In this document: in pieces, positions 17,093 to 25,220 of the stretch
Position numbering within the stretch: position 1 is the stretch's first letter
Layout: every line of letters starts with the position of its first letter
Assembly (NCBI GenBank): GCA_964405975.1
Contig: CAYOPW010000017.1
Span: 1-43,168, forward strand
Source: Hyphomicrobium_A sp964405975
GTDB lineage: Bacteria > Pseudomonadota > Alphaproteobacteria > Rhizobiales > Hyphomicrobiaceae
Direction: 5' to 3'
Length of the DNA: 43,168 bases
Program-made: the position numbers and the translations under genes
Notes under the pieces: model-generated
Seen by the model: only the letters and a program-made list of their open reading frames with translations
Database searches by the model: none
Told to the model about the DNA's origin: nothing

Positions 17093-17785
17093 ATGGCCCG
17101 ACCGATTACTGTCGCGCCCTCCATATTGTCGGCTGACTTTGGTCGCCTGAACGAGGAAATTGCTGCGGTGGAGGCCGCAGGCGCTGACTGGATCCATCTC
17201 GACGTGATGGATGGTCACTACGTTCCGAACATAACCTTTGGCCCGACACTCGTGAGGTGTATCCGGCCCGCCACGGCTAAGTTCTTCGATGTGCACCTGA
17301 TGATCGCACCGGTCGACCCCTATCTGGAAGCGTTCGCGCAAGCTGGCGCGGACCAAATTACGATTCACGCTGAAGCGGGGCCTCATTTGGACCGTTCGCT
17401 TCAGGTGATCCGCGCGCTGGGAAAGAAGGCCGGCGTGGCACTCAATCCATCCACGCCAGAGGACGCCATCGCCTACGTGCTGCATCATCTTGATCTTATT
17501 TTGTTGATGACGGTGAATCCCGGTTTCGGTGGCCAGTCCTTCATTCCTGCGGTGCTTGAGAAGATCCGCCGCGTAAAGGAGATGATCGGCGACCGCCCGA
17601 TCGATATCGAGGTCGACGGAGGGATCGAGCCAGAGACGGCAGGGCTCGTCGCTGCGGCCGGTGCCAACGTGCTCGTAGCTGGCTCGGCCGTGTTCACTGG
17701 CGGCGGCGGTCGGGAGGCTTACGCGGAGAGAATTTCAGCGATCCGCGCGGCGGCGGAGAGTGCCAGCGCAAAAGCTGCGGCCTGA
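17093..17785 (+). CDS. rpe: Ribulose-phosphate 3-epimerase
   Basis: A 230-residue TIM-barrel enzyme that interconverts ribulose-5-phosphate and xylulose-5-phosphate in the pentose phosphate and Calvin cycles. Visible motifs are APSILSADFGRL, WIHLDVMDGHYVPNITFGP (catalytic Asp and metal His), FDVHLMI, VNPGFGGQSF and IEVDGGI. Length is normal. TAGGAGCC precedes the ATG by about 8 nt. It follows phosphoribulokinase by 116 bp; a possible own promoter region there contains a CTTACGTAAG palindrome. Its place after fbp and prk suggests cbbE function. Confidence 0.96.
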   Translation: MARPITVAPSILSADFGRLNEEIAAVEAAGADWIHLDVMDGHYVPNITFGPTLVRCIRPATAKFFDVHLMIAPVDPYLEAFAQAGADQITIHAEAGPHLDRSLQVIRALGKKAGVALNPSTPEDAIAYVLHHLDLILLMTVNPGFGGQSFIPAVLEKIRRVKEMIGDRPIDIEVDGGIEPETAGLVAAAGANVLVAGSAVFTGGGGREAYAERISAIRAAAESASAKAAA

Positions 17786-17906
17786 CGCATACGCCATCGC
17801 TACTGGCTGGCCGGTCTCTGTGACGTAACCAACTGCGGACTTATCCCCGAGGCGCTCAGTCCACTTATCCTTTGTGCCCAACGTTAGGGTTGCGAGGACG
17901 ACCGCT

Positions 17907-19594
17907 GTGGACGATACGCCCAATTTGGGTCTGCCCTACATCTTGGCCGCCCAGTCGCAGAAGCATGTGACGCACAACGAGGCGATCAGGGCGCTAGATG
18001 CCGTTGTTCAGCTCGCCGTTCTCGACCGGGATCTCGCCACGCCGCCACTCTCACCCGCGGAGGGTGACCGTTACATCGTGGCGGCGGGTCCAACTGGAGA
18101 CTGGGAGGGTGAGGCCGGCAAAGTTGCCGCTTTTCAGGATGGTGCCTGGGCATTCCTGTCCCCGAATGAAGGTTGGATCGCCTGGATCGCTGATGAAGAG
18201 GCCGCTGTCGTCTGGAGCAACTCAAGCTGGACAGCTCTAACGGCCGCAAGTGGCGGCCGGGGCGAAGGTGATTTTTCCACAGTCGGCATCAACGCTACGG
18301 CCGACGCTGCGAACCGGCTTAGTGTTTCCTCGCCCGCAGTGCTGCTCAATCACGAGGGCGCCGGTCATCAGCTTAAGATCAACAAGGCCGCCGCCGGCGA
18401 TACCGCTTCACTCCTCTACCAGACGGCGTTTTCGGGCCGGGCTGAGATAGGAACCGCGGGCGATGATGACTTTCACTTCAAGGTGAGCCCAGACGGGTCA
18501 AATTGGAATGAAGCGATTGTCATTAATAGCTCTACCGGTGTCGTAACGTTTCCCTTTACGACCTTCGCCGGGCTGGTCTGGCGCGGTCCGTGGGTCGCGT
18601 CAACCTCTTATGCCGTCAACGATGCCGTCGAGAATGACGGCGCAAGTTACGTCTGCCGTCAAGCTCACACATCCGGAAGCAACGACGACGAACCAGGTGT
18701 CGGCGCAAACGCGGCAACCTATTGGGAGTTGCTCGCTGCAAAGGGTCTGCAAGGTAGTGAGGGCCCGGCAGGCCCGCCGGGCGCAACTGGCGCAACGGGG
18801 CCACAAGGGCCAACCGGTGCGGACGGTCAAGATGGTGCGCAAGGCCCTCAGGGGCCACAGGGCCCGGCAGGCANNNNNNNNNNNNNNNNNNNNNNNNNNN
18901 NNNNNNNNNNNNNNNNNNNNNNNNNNNNNNNNNNNNNNNNNNNNNNNNNNNNNNNNNNNNNNNNNNNNNNNNNGCGGACGGTCAAGATGGTGCGCAAGGC
19001 CCTCAGGGGCCACAGGGCCCGGCAGGCAACGATGGTGCTGACGGCGCGCAAGGTCCGCAAGGCCCCGCCGGGCTCGTATGGCAAGGTGCTTGGGCCACCG
19101 CGACGGCTTACGCGGTCGACGATGCTGTCGAGAACAACGGTTCCAGCTTCGTCTGTATCCAGGGGCACTCTTCGGGAAGCGACGACGACGAACCCGGTGT
19201 CGGTGCAAACACGGCAACGTATTGGGGGCTTCTTGCTGCGAAAGGCGCAGATGCAATGAACTATGCAGAAGACGATCTCATCTCGGGCTTTAACGCCGCG
19301 GCGATGACGAACCTGTCCGATACCGAAATCATCGCGGCGCAGGGCGCAGGTGCGCGCATCTATGTCACGCAGATCACGGTGCACAATGCGCACGCAAGCG
19401 TTGACACGGGAGTCGCCATTAAGGACGGCACAACCGAAATCTATCGAATCCCCGCCAGTTCGGTTTACGGCGGCGCGACGCTGAACTTTTCGGCGCCGCT
19501 TCGATTGTCTGATAATACTGCCCTGCAAGCTGCGTGTCTGGTAACGGGCGCCTCCGTTCACGTCTCAGCATCCGGCTTCAAGAAGGCGGGCTAG
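17907..19594 (+). CDS. DUF2793 fibre/tail protein with collagen-like repeats, split by an assembly gap
   Basis: Start GTG 17907 after GAGG; the N-terminus (DDTPNLGLPYILAAQSQKHVTHNEA) is a DUF2793 domain (~1-110), common in alphaproteobacterial prophage and gene-transfer-agent fibre proteins. Next come a beta-rich region, a ~55-residue module starting LVWRGPWVASTSYAVNDAV, and Gly-X-Y repeats (GPAGPPGATGATGPQGPTG). After 100 N the frame changes from 0 to 2. It continues with more Gly-X-Y, a second copy of the module (LVWQGAWATATAYAVDDAV) and a C-terminal beta domain ending FKKAG. Identical 55-bp words flank the gap. Collapsing them restores one continuous frame, so the apparent frameshift is an assembly effect. 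The true length is unknown. The modules resemble carbohydrate-binding folds, so receptor binding is plausible. Confidence 0.8.
18819..18873 (+). repeat. 55-bp repeat, copy left of the gap
   Basis: Encodes part of the Gly-X-Y region (ADGQDGAQGPQGPQGPAG). It is identical base for base to 18974-19028 on the other side of the N-run. Confidence 0.95.
18874..18973. other. Assembly gap of exactly 100 N
   Basis: A run of exactly 100 N is the conventional placeholder for a gap of unknown size. It lies inside the collagen-like repeat region, where short-read assemblies commonly break. Confidence 0.98.
18974..19028 (+). repeat. 55-bp repeat, copy right of the gap
   Basis: An exact copy of 18819-18873. 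The length of 55 equals a common de Bruijn graph k-mer size, which suggests the two contig ends overlap rather than represent a real tandem copy. Confidence 0.95.
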
Positions 19595-19596
19595 CG

Positions 19597-20763
19597 ATGC
19601 CCGCATCAATCAAAGTCGAACACTTCGAGTTCGACATCGGGGCCGATGGCTCGACCAAAGCACTCACGACCGACGTTGGCGATCTGACCAAAGCGTTTGT
19701 ACGCAACAACACGCCGCGGGGCATGAGTGCGGGGCCACCCAGCACCAATGCTTCGCAGTGGGTTCAGGTCATTTCGGCGGGCGTTGAGCTTAGCGCCACC
19801 GACCAGCTTACGGGGCATCGCGAGGGCGCAAACAGCGAACCTGTCCGCGTGCGCGGTGAGGTGTGGCGTTATGAAGGCCCGCCCGGCGGCCCCAACGAGA
19901 TCAAAGTGCGTGCCGCAGGAACAACCGGCGTTGTTACTCCCCAAGCCATCACCATAGACTTATCGAGTGCGGGTATCGTGAACCCCGACCGTTGCGTGCC
20001 ATTCATCGTTGGCGCGCTTTCCCCAACCTATCAAGTCTACTACATCCACCGCGTCACGGCGGGGGCGTGGCTTGATGCGAATGGCGATCTTGTTATTGAG
20101 CGCGGTGATACGGGAAACGTCGTGGAATTCCGTTATGTTGTTGTGGAGTTTACCGGGTCCAATTGGGAGGTTGGGCATGGAGAGGCGGCCACGGTTGCCG
20201 AGGGGACCAACACCATCACGCTCAAACAAGGCCGCGAGTTCGACGGGGCGGACTTCGACACCGGCAGTTGGGCGAACGCAGCGATCATTTCCGCTATGCA
20301 GAAAGGCCCCGACAACAAAGATGCTGTCGAGGATACGACGTTTACGGCGTACCCTGGCGCCGGCACGACGCAGGTGGCGGCCGAGTTCGCGCCGGGTGCC
20401 GAGCTTGTCGGCTCGCGCGTGATCGTCCATGTCGTCAAGCACCCAAATATGGTGGTGACGCGCGGATCAGGATCGGGTGTGATCGGCGAAGGTGAAGACA
20501 ACTACACGATTTCACCGGCCCTCACGGCGCTTGATGAGGCCGCTCTGGAATGGTCCTCGTTTGGTGACTCCGGCGGCAGAGGGCACGCGGGCGGCGCCTT
20601 GACGGCGCATCTCACGAGCCTCACCAATGTTTCCTCATGGGTCCACAGGACGGCGGGGCCTGTCTCGTACCGCTGGGGTGCGATTGATCTGTCGGGCATC
20701 ACCGATGCAGGTGGCGGGCCAGAGCCGCGCCCTTCGCGGCTGGCGCTCTTAGGCGTGAGCTGA
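19597..20763 (+). CDS. Uncharacterised fibre-like structural protein
   Basis: 388 residues from the ATG at 19597, two bases after the stop of the DUF2793 gene, so translation is probably coupled. The frame is open upstream, but those residues are antisense-like. The protein is rich in Gly, Ala, Thr and Val with many short beta-type stretches (VEHFEFDIGADGSTKALTTD, EGTNTITLKQGREFDGADFD, EGEDNYTISPALTALDEAAL), few charged helices, and no signal peptide or membrane segment. I do not recognise a family. Its position suggests it is the partner of the fibre protein, for example a second adhesin or spike subunit. A non-phage surface protein remains possible, but no secretion signal is seen. Confidence 0.75.
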   Translation: MPASIKVEHFEFDIGADGSTKALTTDVGDLTKAFVRNNTPRGMSAGPPSTNASQWVQVISAGVELSATDQLTGHREGANSEPVRVRGEVWRYEGPPGGPNEIKVRAAGTTGVVTPQAITIDLSSAGIVNPDRCVPFIVGALSPTYQVYYIHRVTAGAWLDANGDLVIERGDTGNVVEFRYVVVEFTGSNWEVGHGEAATVAEGTNTITLKQGREFDGADFDTGSWANAAIISAMQKGPDNKDAVEDTTFTAYPGAGTTQVAAEFAPGAELVGSRVIVHVVKHPNMVVTRGSGSGVIGEGEDNYTISPALTALDEAALEWSSFGDSGGRGHAGGALTAHLTSLTNVSSWVHRTAGPVSYRWGAIDLSGITDAGGGPEPRPSRLALLGVS

Positions 20764-20832
20764 GGCGACGAAACCCATTGGTAAGTGCACCGGTCACTCG
20801 GGCACTAGCGCGCCAACCTCACCAAGTTTGCT

Positions 20833-21426
20833 TTATTGACACAGCTCGTCGTACGGCGTGAACGTAATCTCAAAGTCTTTGCTCGTGAATCCATCCGGTT
20901 GAGACACGGCATGGCCAATACTCATACAAAAGCCGCTTCCTCCAATCGGCGTGTTCGTAAATCGGGTCCACTTCCCATCAACGCGCCGCAGTGTCGCGCT
21001 CCACATGGAAATCTCGCCATGACGCCATTCTGGAGTGGCATCGATAGCCTCCAAGGCGGCGCGCCCGCCCTCGGATGTGAGGTCATAAATCACGCGGTCG
21101 CGGCATTCGGCCGGGCTGAGCTGGAAGGCAGCGCCAAATGCTGCTGACCCTGCAAATATATTTCCAGTCGACTCCACCCTCGCGACAACGACGAGGCCGG
21201 GAGCGTGCTCAATAAAACTTCTGTTGATTACTGGCTCGGCCCTGCGCAGCATATCACGCAAGCGCTTTTGCACCGGGAAATCGGGAGCGCTAAGGCCCCG
21301 TTCCCAACGACTGACCGATGTTTGATCGACGCCAAGTTTTTCGGCCAAGTCTGCTTGTTTCAGTGTCGAAAGAAATCTTAGCCGCTTCACGAGCCGCGGC
21401 CACGGCGCAACAAATTGGTCCAACAT
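20833..21426 (-). CDS. XRE-family transcriptional regulator with C-terminal PAS-like sensory domain
   Basis: 197 residues from the ATG at 21426, with GGGAG 5 nt upstream. Residues ~10-65 form an XRE helix-turn-helix (LKQADLAEKLGVDQTSVSRWERGLSAPD). The remaining ~130 residues (VINRSFIEHAPGLVVVARVESTGNIFAGSAAFG ..., sequence continues to MWSATLRRVDGKWTRF) look like a PAS-type fold, although the assignment is by pattern only. It is convergent with the fibre genes (69 bp between stops). It may control that locus or be an unrelated single-component sensor. No obvious operator was found. Confidence 0.8.
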   Translation of the reverse strand: MLDQFVAPWPRLVKRLRFLSTLKQADLAEKLGVDQTSVSRWERGLSAPDFPVQKRLRDMLRRAEPVINRSFIEHAPGLVVVARVESTGNIFAGSAAFGAAFQLSPAECRDRVIYDLTSEGGRAALEAIDATPEWRHGEISMWSATLRRVDGKWTRFTNTPIGGSGFCMSIGHAVSQPDGFTSKDFEITFTPYDELCQ

Positions 21427-21643
21427 CAATCTCCCGCAAATGATTGCGACCCCCTAATTGGGTTGGTTTAACCGATCTTCCGGATGCTGAGTAGGGCAGG
21501 AATATGCAGGCAATGATTAGTGTTCATTTTGCATTGCTGACGTTCCCGGGAGGGCTCAATGATCCAACGCGCTTATCGGAGCTACTTGGGGCAGATGAAG
21601 AATGCGAGCCACGATTTCACGGCCGTGGTGCTTTCATGCAAAG

Positions 21644-22432
21644 TCATATTTTCCAACCCGAGTGGATAGCGGCAATACCGCCGGTCAAATTTCGGTAAGA
21701 AACGCGCGCAAACCCGCAATCGCGAATCATCGTCGCAAAGCGTTCTTGTGTTGGGAACTTGCGGATACTTTCGACGAGGTAGCGGTAGGGTTCCGCATCG
21801 CCCGCCGCAAGTTGGCCCAAGCGTGGGATAACCTCGAACGAATGAAAATCATACAGCCGGTCGAGGATTGGTACCTGCACTTGTGAGAATTCAAGGCAGA
21901 GAAAACGCCCGCCAGTCTTTAGGACGCGAAACGCTTCGCCAAGCGCCTTGTCGATATGCGTGACATTGCGGACGCCGAAGGCGATCGTGTAGGCATCGAA
22001 TGTGCGATCTGGGAACGGCAGCGCCTCAGCGTTGCCTTGTGTAAGTGTGATTTGCTGATCAAGTCCTGCCTCATGAACCTTCCGGCGTCCCACGCTGAGC
22101 ATTTCCTCGCTGATGTCACACAGGACGGCCGTCGCATTTTGCCCGCTCGCTCGCGCATAACGAATAGCAACATCGCCTGTGCCTCCCGCCACGTCGAGCA
22201 GGCGGAAGGGACGGTCATTGCGCGGCGGGTTGAGCCAGCCGACGAGATCGTCCTTCCATAAGCGGTGGAGGCCGCCAGACATCAGGTCGTTCATCAGGTC
22301 GTAGCGCTCGGCGACGGTGGCAAAGACTTGGTTGACAAGGCCTTGGCGCTCGTCCTCGGACACATCGCGGTCCCCGAACTTTGTCTGGTGCGCGGCGCGA
22401 TTGCGCTGTGTTTCGTGTGTGGGACCGCTCAT
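21644..22432 (-). CDS. ubiE: Ubiquinone/menaquinone biosynthesis C-methyltransferase
   Basis: 262 residues from the ATG at 22432 (MSGPTHETQRN). The SAM-binding motif is LLDVAGGTGDVAIRYA. UbiE signatures include VFATVAERYDLMNDLMSGGLHRLWK near the N-terminus, AFGVRNVTHIDKALGEAFRVLK, and LEFSQVQVPILDRLYDFHSFEVIPRLG. It methylates the benzoquinol ring in ubiquinone synthesis. It is divergent from mutM, with 86 bp between the starts. ubiE and mutM lie near rpsT-dnaA in many Rhizobiales. The usual ubiB neighbour downstream is missing here; the fibre-locus regulator lies there instead. Confidence 0.96.
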   Translation of the reverse strand: MSGPTHETQRNRAAHQTKFGDRDVSEDERQGLVNQVFATVAERYDLMNDLMSGGLHRLWKDDLVGWLNPPRNDRPFRLLDVAGGTGDVAIRYARASGQNATAVLCDISEEMLSVGRRKVHEAGLDQQITLTQGNAEALPFPDRTFDAYTIAFGVRNVTHIDKALGEAFRVLKTGGRFLCLEFSQVQVPILDRLYDFHSFEVIPRLGQLAAGDAEPYRYLVESIRKFPTQERFATMIRDCGFARVSYRNLTGGIAAIHSGWKI

Positions 22433-22518
22433 GAGGGCTAACAATAGCGATGGCACGTGCCGCGCGCTATGGTCCCGTCCGCGTTGGTCGCAGTCGCGTT
22501 GCCGGAGCGGTTAAGAAG

Positions 22519-23415
22519 ATGCCCGAATTGCCCGAAGTGGAGATTGTGCGGCAAGGCCTGGAGCCCGTGCTCACACGGGCGCGCTTTACTCACGTGGAGC
22601 AGCGCCGCGCCAACCTTCGATTTGACTTCCCCGAACGCTTCGCCAAGCGCCTTGCTGGTCAAAGTGTTGAACGCTTGGAGCGGCGGGCCAAGTACCTGGT
22701 GGCGCATCTGTCCAGCGACGAAGTGCTCCTTATGCACCTCGGCATGACTGGGCGCTTCACAGTCCGCTGCAAACCCCGAAAGGAGAAGCTGAGGGGCCGG
22801 CCGATTGGCGACTTTGCGTACAATACCGGTGCAAATTCCAAGCACGATCATATTGTGTTTCACATGGATCATGGCGCTGTCGTTACATACAACGATCCGC
22901 GCCGTTTCGGCTTTATGCTGCTTGTTCCGCAAGCCGAGTTCGCGGAGCACCCCTTGATACGCGGGCTTGGTGTTGAGCCGCTCGGCCCGGCACTAACCGC
23001 AGAATACTTAGCCCAGCGTGCCGCCCGCAAAGCCGTCGACCTTAAGGCATTTTTGTCCGACCAGCGCATTGTTGCAGGACTTGGCAACATCTATGTGTGT
23101 GAGGCGCTGTTTCGCGCTGGGCTTTCACCTAAACGTCCGGCGGCGAGTCTGGCGACGAAAAGAGGTATGCCCACGGCGCGCGCATTAGAACTCATTGATT
23201 GTGTCCGTACCGTGTTGAAAGATTCGATTACTGCCGGGGGGTCTTCTTTGCGTGACTATCGACACGCGGACGGCGCGATCGGCGCATTTCAAGAGGCGTT
23301 CGCCGTCTATGGCCGCCAAGGTGCCCCGTGCCTTGCAAAAGGTTGCGGCGGCAGCGTGCGACGCATCGTCCAGGGCGGCCGCTCATCGTTCTACTGTCCT
23401 AACTGTCAGCGGTGA
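22519..23415 (+). CDS. mutM: Formamidopyrimidine-DNA glycosylase (Fpg)
   Basis: 298 residues from the ATG at 22519 giving MPELPEVEIVRQGLEP; Pro2 is the catalytic nucleophile and Glu3 the conserved acid. It removes oxidised purines such as 8-oxoguanine and cuts the DNA by beta/delta elimination. LMHLGMTGRF and HDHIVFHMDHG lie mid-protein. The helix-two-turn-helix segment ends with GLGNIYVCEALFRAG, and the C-terminal zinc finger shows CLAKGC ... GGRSSFYCPNCQR (Cys-x4-Cys and Cys-x2-Cys). Start choice is forced, because Pro must follow Met. It ends 10 bp from the convergent membrane-protein gene. Confidence 0.97.
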   Translation: MPELPEVEIVRQGLEPVLTRARFTHVEQRRANLRFDFPERFAKRLAGQSVERLERRAKYLVAHLSSDEVLLMHLGMTGRFTVRCKPRKEKLRGRPIGDFAYNTGANSKHDHIVFHMDHGAVVTYNDPRRFGFMLLVPQAEFAEHPLIRGLGVEPLGPALTAEYLAQRAARKAVDLKAFLSDQRIVAGLGNIYVCEALFRAGLSPKRPAASLATKRGMPTARALELIDCVRTVLKDSITAGGSSLRDYRHADGAIGAFQEAFAVYGRQGAPCLAKGCGGSVRRIVQGGRSSFYCPNCQR

Positions 23416-23424
23416 TGGTGTGCA

Positions 23425-24072
23425 CTATCGTTCGCCGTGGCCCTTTGTGAGCTTTCGATATGTAAGCACTGAGATCAGCGATAGCAGCGCTAGCGTCACA
23501 CTGCCGGCAACAAAGATGACGTTGGCGGCCCAGTCGGCCTTGGGCGTGGCGAGCTTTCCGGAAAGTACAAGAAAAGCCAACGCAGCAATAAGCCCCAGTC
23601 CCTGCAGTGTGCCAAGACCCGTCACGGCCGCGAGGGCGCGGGGCGTACGCAGTTCACTATCGCCAGCATTGAGCCGGCGGGCGTAGATGAAGATTCCAAT
23701 AGCGACCAGTGCCATGGCCGCGCCGTACTGCCACCCGTGGCGCCAATGCAAACCGGACAAGTGATAGACAGCCAGCATGGCCGCCGCTCCCCATCCATAG
23801 ACGAGTCCAGTAAGCACGGAGTTTTGCAGAACCGAGGCGACTAACATGCCGTCGCCGTTTTGTGCGCCGTCTCCCCGCATAAGCGGTCCATTGATGCGCA
23901 GCATTGCAAAAACGATCTGCGCTGCGAAGAGTATGGGTGCAAGGGCAAAGATGAAGCGCGCGTCTCGCGCCGCAGCGAGCACCATCACCACTAAGCTTGC
24001 TAGGAGCGCTATCACAATCGCCAACAGCAGCGATTTGAATGGCTTTGCGCGTTCCGCGTCTTGCGTGCTCAA
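23425..24072 (-). CDS. Multi-pass membrane protein of unknown function (paralogue A)
   Basis: 215 residues with about six hydrophobic segments (LLLAIVIALLASLVVMVLAA, FIFALAPILFAAQIVFAML, GLVYGWGAAAMLAVYHL, GAAMALVAIGIFIY, LGLIAALAFLVLSG, VIFVAGSVTLALLSLISVL). No family recognised. The last helix is preceded by ADWAANVIFVAGSVTLALLS, almost the same as EPDWAANTIFFFGAAALALIS at the end of the next gene's product, so the two are probably paralogues or a heteromeric pair. An HWRHGWQYG segment matches SWHEWWQYV in the partner. It lies 31 bp after the partner gene on the same strand. Confidence 0.8.
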   Translation of the reverse strand: MSTQDAERAKPFKSLLLAIVIALLASLVVMVLAAARDARFIFALAPILFAAQIVFAMLRINGPLMRGDGAQNGDGMLVASVLQNSVLTGLVYGWGAAAMLAVYHLSGLHWRHGWQYGAAMALVAIGIFIYARRLNAGDSELRTPRALAAVTGLGTLQGLGLIAALAFLVLSGKLATPKADWAANVIFVAGSVTLALLSLISVLTYRKLTKGHGER

Positions 24073-24103
24073 GTTAACAGCTCGCTGTTATGTTTTCGCT
24101 CGA

Positions 24104-24688
24104 TTACGATTTCTTTGGCTGTGGGCTGCGTAAGGCATTGGCACTGATCAGCGCGAGTGCGGCTGCCCCAAAAAAGAATATGGTGTTTGCCGCCCAGTCA
24201 GGTTCGTGCGGATCGCGCGGCATCTTATCGTCAATAACAAGCCCGATCATGGTAACCACCATTCCCACGAGCTGGCCGATTGTAAGATAGCGTGCCAGCT
24301 TGAGCATAGTTTCATCCTCGCGGCCGGTCTCCGCATCCCGAATCATCGTCCCAGAAAAAAAGAAACACAGAGCGGCGACGACCCCAGCGGCAATCACGTA
24401 CTGCCACCACTCGTGCCAGCTCATAATGAAGGCGTATGTGAACAGCATACCGAGTGCGGCCCAAGCCCACACGAAGCCCATGTCCCGCGCGGTTGCACTG
24501 ACGAGGGCTGGAAGATTGGCGCCTTTTGCGGCCAGTTGTTGGAAGTCCCATACTGCAAGGACCGCAAAACCAAGGCAAACAAGCGCCGCTAGCGCCAAAT
24601 GCAGCCCCGGCCTATCCGCTCCGGCGCTAAGAAGGATCGCCAACAGTCCGATCGCCAATGCCAAGATCCATGTCAAAGTCGACGTCAT
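24104..24688 (-). CDS. Multi-pass membrane protein of unknown function (paralogue B)
   Basis: 194 residues from the ATG at 24688, with GGAGGG about 8 nt upstream (the frame stays open to 24730). About six hydrophobic segments are seen (TLTWILALAIGLLAILLSAG, LHLALAALVCLGFAVLAV, FVWAWAALGMLFTYAFI, YVIAAGVVAALCFFFSG, YLTIGQLVGMVVTMIGLVI, IFFFGAAALALISANAL). It shares the WxxxWQY and DWAANxIF motifs with the downstream gene product. Function unknown. The pair occupies the place between mutM and rpsT where many Rhizobiales carry an enoyl-CoA hydratase gene. Confidence 0.8.
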   Translation of the reverse strand: MTSTLTWILALAIGLLAILLSAGADRPGLHLALAALVCLGFAVLAVWDFQQLAAKGANLPALVSATARDMGFVWAWAALGMLFTYAFIMSWHEWWQYVIAAGVVAALCFFFSGTMIRDAETGREDETMLKLARYLTIGQLVGMVVTMIGLVIDDKMPRDPHEPDWAANTIFFFGAAALALISANALRSPQPKKS

Positions 24689-24953
24689 GCGAGTCCCTCC
24701 TTGGGCCCATTTTCGGGGCGCCGGGCGCACCCTTAACAGATTTCCAGGGGCCTGTTTTCCTTTGCGGCTTGGTTGCCCCGTCCCAGCGGGCCCGTTGACC
24801 GCCGTTCGGCGGCCGTCTATACGACTGCCAATTATCGCCGCTCGAAGCTAGGGTTTCGGGCGGCAAGTGCATTTCGCCCCGCCTCCCGGCTTGCCCAAGC
24901 TTGTAAGAACTAAAGGACGGAGCGAAGCAGAGGTATTTGGAAGGGTTAGGATA

Positions 24954-25220
24954 ATGGCCAACACGAAGTCGGCGAAGAAGGCCGCTCGCAAGACGATTCG
25001 CCGAACTGAGATCAATAAAGCGCGCAGTTCACAGGTCCGGACCGAACTTCGCAAGGTCGAAGAAGCGGCTGCAGCCGGCAACAAGGACACAGCGCTTAAG
25101 GCATTGAAGTCGGCGGCGCCGTTGCTAGCGCGTTCGGCGCAAAAGGGCTTGATGCACAAGAAGACCGCTAACCGCAAGATTTCCCGGCTAACGGCGCGTG
25201 TGAAGGCGATCGCGAGCTGA
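24954..25220 (+). CDS. rpsT: 30S ribosomal protein S20
   Basis: 88 residues, MANTKSAKKAARKTIRRTEINKARSS..., a Lys/Arg/Ala-rich helical protein that binds 16S rRNA. The MANTKSAKK N-terminus fixes the start at 24954 although the frame is open to 24867. It lies upstream of dnaA as in many alphaproteobacteria, but here a 640-bp non-coding stretch and a rhodanese gene separate the two. Confidence 0.97.
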   Translation: MANTKSAKKAARKTIRRTEINKARSSQVRTELRKVEEAAAAGNKDTALKALKSAAPLLARSAQKGLMHKKTANRKISRLTARVKAIAS

